Origin: UBA288 sp050178135
Lineage (GTDB): Archaea > Halobacteriota > Methanomicrobia > Methanomicrobiales > Methanospirillaceae
Assembly: GCA_050178135.1 (NCBI GenBank)
Contig: JBFXGJ010000013.1
Span: forward strand, 1 to 52,383
Direction of reading: 5' to 3'
DNA length: 52,383 nt
The first letter of the stretch is position 1. Every line of letters starts with the position of its first letter. Below, one piece after another: positions 50,629-52,383 of this stretch. A program made the translations under genes and the position numbers. The notes under the pieces are model-generated. The model worked only from the letters and a program-made list of their open reading frames with translations. It was not told the DNA's origin and ran no database searches.

Positions 50629-50739
50629 TCACCGCGGTCGTTCTCGGGGCCAGACGGCGAGGTGAATCGGTGCGCGGCAGCCTTCCTGTTCGAAGTATGT
50701 ATAGACGGATCGGAGCGCGGTGCGCTCGGGGTCCGTCAT
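50629..50739 (-). CDS. 36-residue small protein downstream of hisD
   Basis: ATG 50739 opens MTDPERTALRSVYTYFEQEG and ends at TGA 50629 with AVWPRERPR. AAAGGAG lies 6 nt upstream, one of the best ribosome sites in the window, which supports translation. It lies 65 nt after hisD on the same strand. The peptide has a likely helix (RTALRSVYTYFEQ) and one cysteine. No family was recognised; it could be a small regulator or a stable micro-protein. Confidence 0.55.
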   Translation of the reverse strand: MTDPERTALRSVYTYFEQEGCRAPIHLAVWPRERPR

Positions 50740-50804
50740 CGAGAGCTCCTTTCTGGAATGGAGAACCCGGTACCTGTCCGTCCCTGTTGAAGGTAGGGAA
50801 GACC

Positions 50805-52055
50805 TCAGTCCGACGTACGCCGCATATGGACCGATGCCGCGTGGGCGAAGAGCCCCTCTGCGCCGGCGATCGCCTCAATCGTGTCGCCGATTCGCTCGAT
50901 CCCCTGCCGGCTGATCACCTGGACCGTCGACGTCTTCGTGAAGTGCCCCACGTTCAGTCCGGAGTAGGTCGCGGCATACCCTGCGGTAGGGAGCACATGG
51001 TTCGTCCCCGACGCATAGTCGCCCGCGGCGACGGGCGCGTAGGGGCCGACGAAGATTGACCCAGCGTTCCTGACCGCGTTCAGCACCGGGAGCGAGTCCT
51101 TGACCATTATCGAGAGGTGTTCTGGGGCCACCCGGTCCATCGCCTCGACAGCCGCATCGAGGTCGGGGACGATCAGGAACCCTGAGTGCGCGAGTGCCTG
51201 GAGCATGATCTCCCTCCTGGGGGCAGCCGCGAGCTGCCGTTCGACCTCCTGCTTGACGCGTTCGACAAGTCGACCGTCGGTCGCGATCAGGATGCAGGCC
51301 GCGTCAGGGTCGTGCTCGGACTGTGCGAGGATGTCACCGGCGATGAACGCAGGGTTCGCCGAACCGTCGGCGATGATCCCGATCTCACTTGGCCCGGCGG
51401 GGAAGTCGATCTCGGCGTGCTCCCGCAGTAGCATCTTCGCGGCGGTCACATAGGCGTTACCCGGCCCGACGATCTTTCGGACGGGCCGGATCGTCCCGGT
51501 CCCAAGCGCCATCGCCGCGACCGCCTGTGCACCGCCGATCCGGTAGACCTCGGTCACTCCGACGATGTCGAGGGCAACGAGTGTCAGCGGCAGGATGGGC
51601 GGCGGCGAGCAGGCGCACATCTCCGGCACGCCGGCGACCCGTGCCGGGATCGCGTTCATCAACGCGGTCGAGGGATACGCCGCACGCCGCCCCGGGACGT
51701 ACAGGCCGGCACGGTCGATCGGCGTCGTCTTGACGCCGAGGACGATCCCGGGCTCGACCTGTTCGAACCAGAGGTCGCGCTCCTTCTGCCGCTCATGGAA
51801 CCGCGTGATCCGGGATTCCGCCTCGACGATCCGCTGGACGAGTGCGTCGTCCACCTGGTCGTACGCGGTCTCGACTTCCTCTCTCGAGACCCGGATCGAA
51901 TCGATCTCGGGCTCATACTTCCTCGCCATCCGGAGGAGGGCTGCGTCACCCTCGGTGCGGACGAGTTCTATCACCTCCGAAGCGGACCGCTTCGCCTCGT
52001 CGAGGTTCGAACGTCTCTGTCGCAACCACGTCTCCACATCAAGCGCCTGGAGCAT
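50805..52055 (-). CDS. hisD: Histidinol dehydrogenase
   Basis: The enzyme performs the last two NAD-dependent oxidations of histidine synthesis. The 416-residue protein has GLYVPGRRAAYPSTALMNAIPA, IGGAQAVAAMALGT, VGPGNAYVTAAK, FPAGPSEIGIIAD, SEHDPDA and VAPEHLSIM with the catalytic His. Zinc-site Gln/His residues look intact. ATG 52055 is chosen because the family begins near LDVETWLRQRR; a longer frame to 52178 lacks similarity. It is the only histidine gene in the window. No other his gene is adjacent. Confidence 0.93.
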   Translation of the reverse strand: MLQALDVETWLRQRRSNLDEAKRSASEVIELVRTEGDAALLRMARKYEPEIDSIRVSREEVETAYDQVDDALVQRIVEAESRITRFHERQKERDLWFEQVEPGIVLGVKTTPIDRAGLYVPGRRAAYPSTALMNAIPARVAGVPEMCACSPPPILPLTLVALDIVGVTEVYRIGGAQAVAAMALGTGTIRPVRKIVGPGNAYVTAAKMLLREHAEIDFPAGPSEIGIIADGSANPAFIAGDILAQSEHDPDAACILIATDGRLVERVKQEVERQLAAAPRREIMLQALAHSGFLIVPDLDAAVEAMDRVAPEHLSIMVKDSLPVLNAVRNAGSIFVGPYAPVAAGDYASGTNHVLPTAGYAATYSGLNVGHFTKTSTVQVISRQGIERIGDTIEAIAGAEGLFAHAASVHMRRTSD

Positions 52056-52313
52056 ACGGAGAGGGTTTATCTCCGGCAGCGATAAGGATGTGTCATCAAC
52101 CCGGGCCCCATTATCTGACTGGATGTAAAAGAGCGCAATCCTCACTCCATTCCTCGTTGCACCGAGCAGCCAGGTCATCCCACTGCGGGTTGATATTGAC
52201 TACGGGTTCTTCGGGCACTCACGTTGATACGACCGGTGCTCTTTCAGACTATCCCGGGAGAATAGCTACAAACCCCAGCTTACCTTTATCTCTTGTTCGA
52301 TCGATCTTTCTCC
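52056..52313. other. Gene-free stretch between hisD and the right-edge gene
   Basis: This 258-bp region holds a GATAAACCC element close to hisD on the minus strand and CCTTTATCTC (about 52283-52292) about 25 nt before the right-edge start, both candidate box A elements. No gene or RNA was recognised. If the right-edge gene is a transposase, its left terminal repeat should lie here, but it cannot be identified without the other end. Confidence 0.4.
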
Positions 52314-52383
52314 ATGAGCACGTTCGGGACCTTTATTCTTCACCAGGAGTATGCGGCCATCGCCGCCCGCGGCGATCCTCTCA
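52314..52383 (+). CDS. Probable transposase, N-terminal fragment cut by the window edge
   Basis: ATG 52314 opens a frame to the edge reading MSTFGTFILHQEYAAIAARG followed by DPL. The EYAAIAARGDPL pattern resembles the start of IS4/IS5-type transposases, where a conserved EYxxLxxxGDxLxEIExxIDW stretch follows the initiator. Only 23 residues are visible, so the assignment is tentative. A box A-like CTTTATC lies 25 nt upstream and there is no ribosome site. Confidence 0.5.
   Translation, partial: MSTFGTFILHQEYAAIAARGDPL

Noticed and set aside
1..52383. CRISPR array to accompany the Cas6-like gene
   Set aside because: No set of regularly spaced identical repeats was seen anywhere in the window.

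Overview
The window is GC-rich, gene-dense archaeal chromosome and most resembles a methanogen of the order Methanomicrobiales. Supporting features are archaeal-type PyrH, a UPF0200 kinase, a DUF5591 (ArcS-like) protein, an ADP-forming acyl-CoA synthetase, PAS sensors with the methanogen ILNDQIRNP block, large beta-helix/PKD surface proteins, MoaE/FdhD genes for formate dehydrogenase cofactor work, tRNAs without an encoded CCA, and TATA-like box A promoters with many leaderless starts. The assignment to the order is inference; no ribosomal RNA or methanogenesis operon lies in the window.

Layout. 1-3 kb: the 3' end of moaE, a solitary Cas6-like gene and small hypothetical proteins. 3-10 kb: a PAS sensor without a kinase domain, a GntP-type permease, fdhD, and a long fusion of PAPS-reductase-like and cysteine desulfurase domains. 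10-16.3 kb: a multi-PAS histidine kinase and a four-gene polar amino acid ABC importer. 16.9-22.3 kb: a DUF5591 protein facing a tightly overlapping set (NrdG-like radical SAM, UPF0200 kinase, TIM-barrel protein, RNase Z), then a convergent YgiQ-type radical SAM gene. 22.3-29.3 kb: a two-domain rubredoxin, a membrane protein and an 1863-residue secreted beta-helix/PKD protein. 29.4-36.2 kb: ADP-forming acyl-CoA synthetase, endonuclease IV, tRNA-Ala, a phosphate transporter with a PhoU-like protein, endonuclease III behind tRNA-Pro, and UMP kinase. 36.2-43.6 kb: zinc-ribbon, radical SAM and Mut7-C genes, then a polyphosphate operon (ppk1, CHAD, HD, ppx/gppA, small membrane protein). 43.6-52.4 kb: a looser region with two clear pseudogenes (lipid kinase, ferric/cobalamin ABC ATPase), a cation-efflux/NifX-like fusion, TrmO, tRNA-Gln, a four-PKD secreted protein, hisD and the beginning of a probable transposase.

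Functional themes. Sulfur handling for formate dehydrogenase is suggested by moaE, fdhD and the desulfurase fusion. Phosphate economy is suggested by PiT, the PhoU-like protein and the polyphosphate operon. DNA base repair is represented by nfo and nth. tRNA biology is represented by RNase Z, TrmO, the ArcS-like protein and three tRNAs. The most notable items are the sulfur-transfer fusion overlapping fdhD, the polyphosphate operon with an HD gene that parallels the C-terminal half of the adjacent Ppx, the tRNA-Pro/nth junction that could yield a leaderless mRNA after RNase Z cleavage, the orphan Cas6, and several unexplained palindromes in gene-free stretches. All identifications are from reading the sequence; no database search was run.
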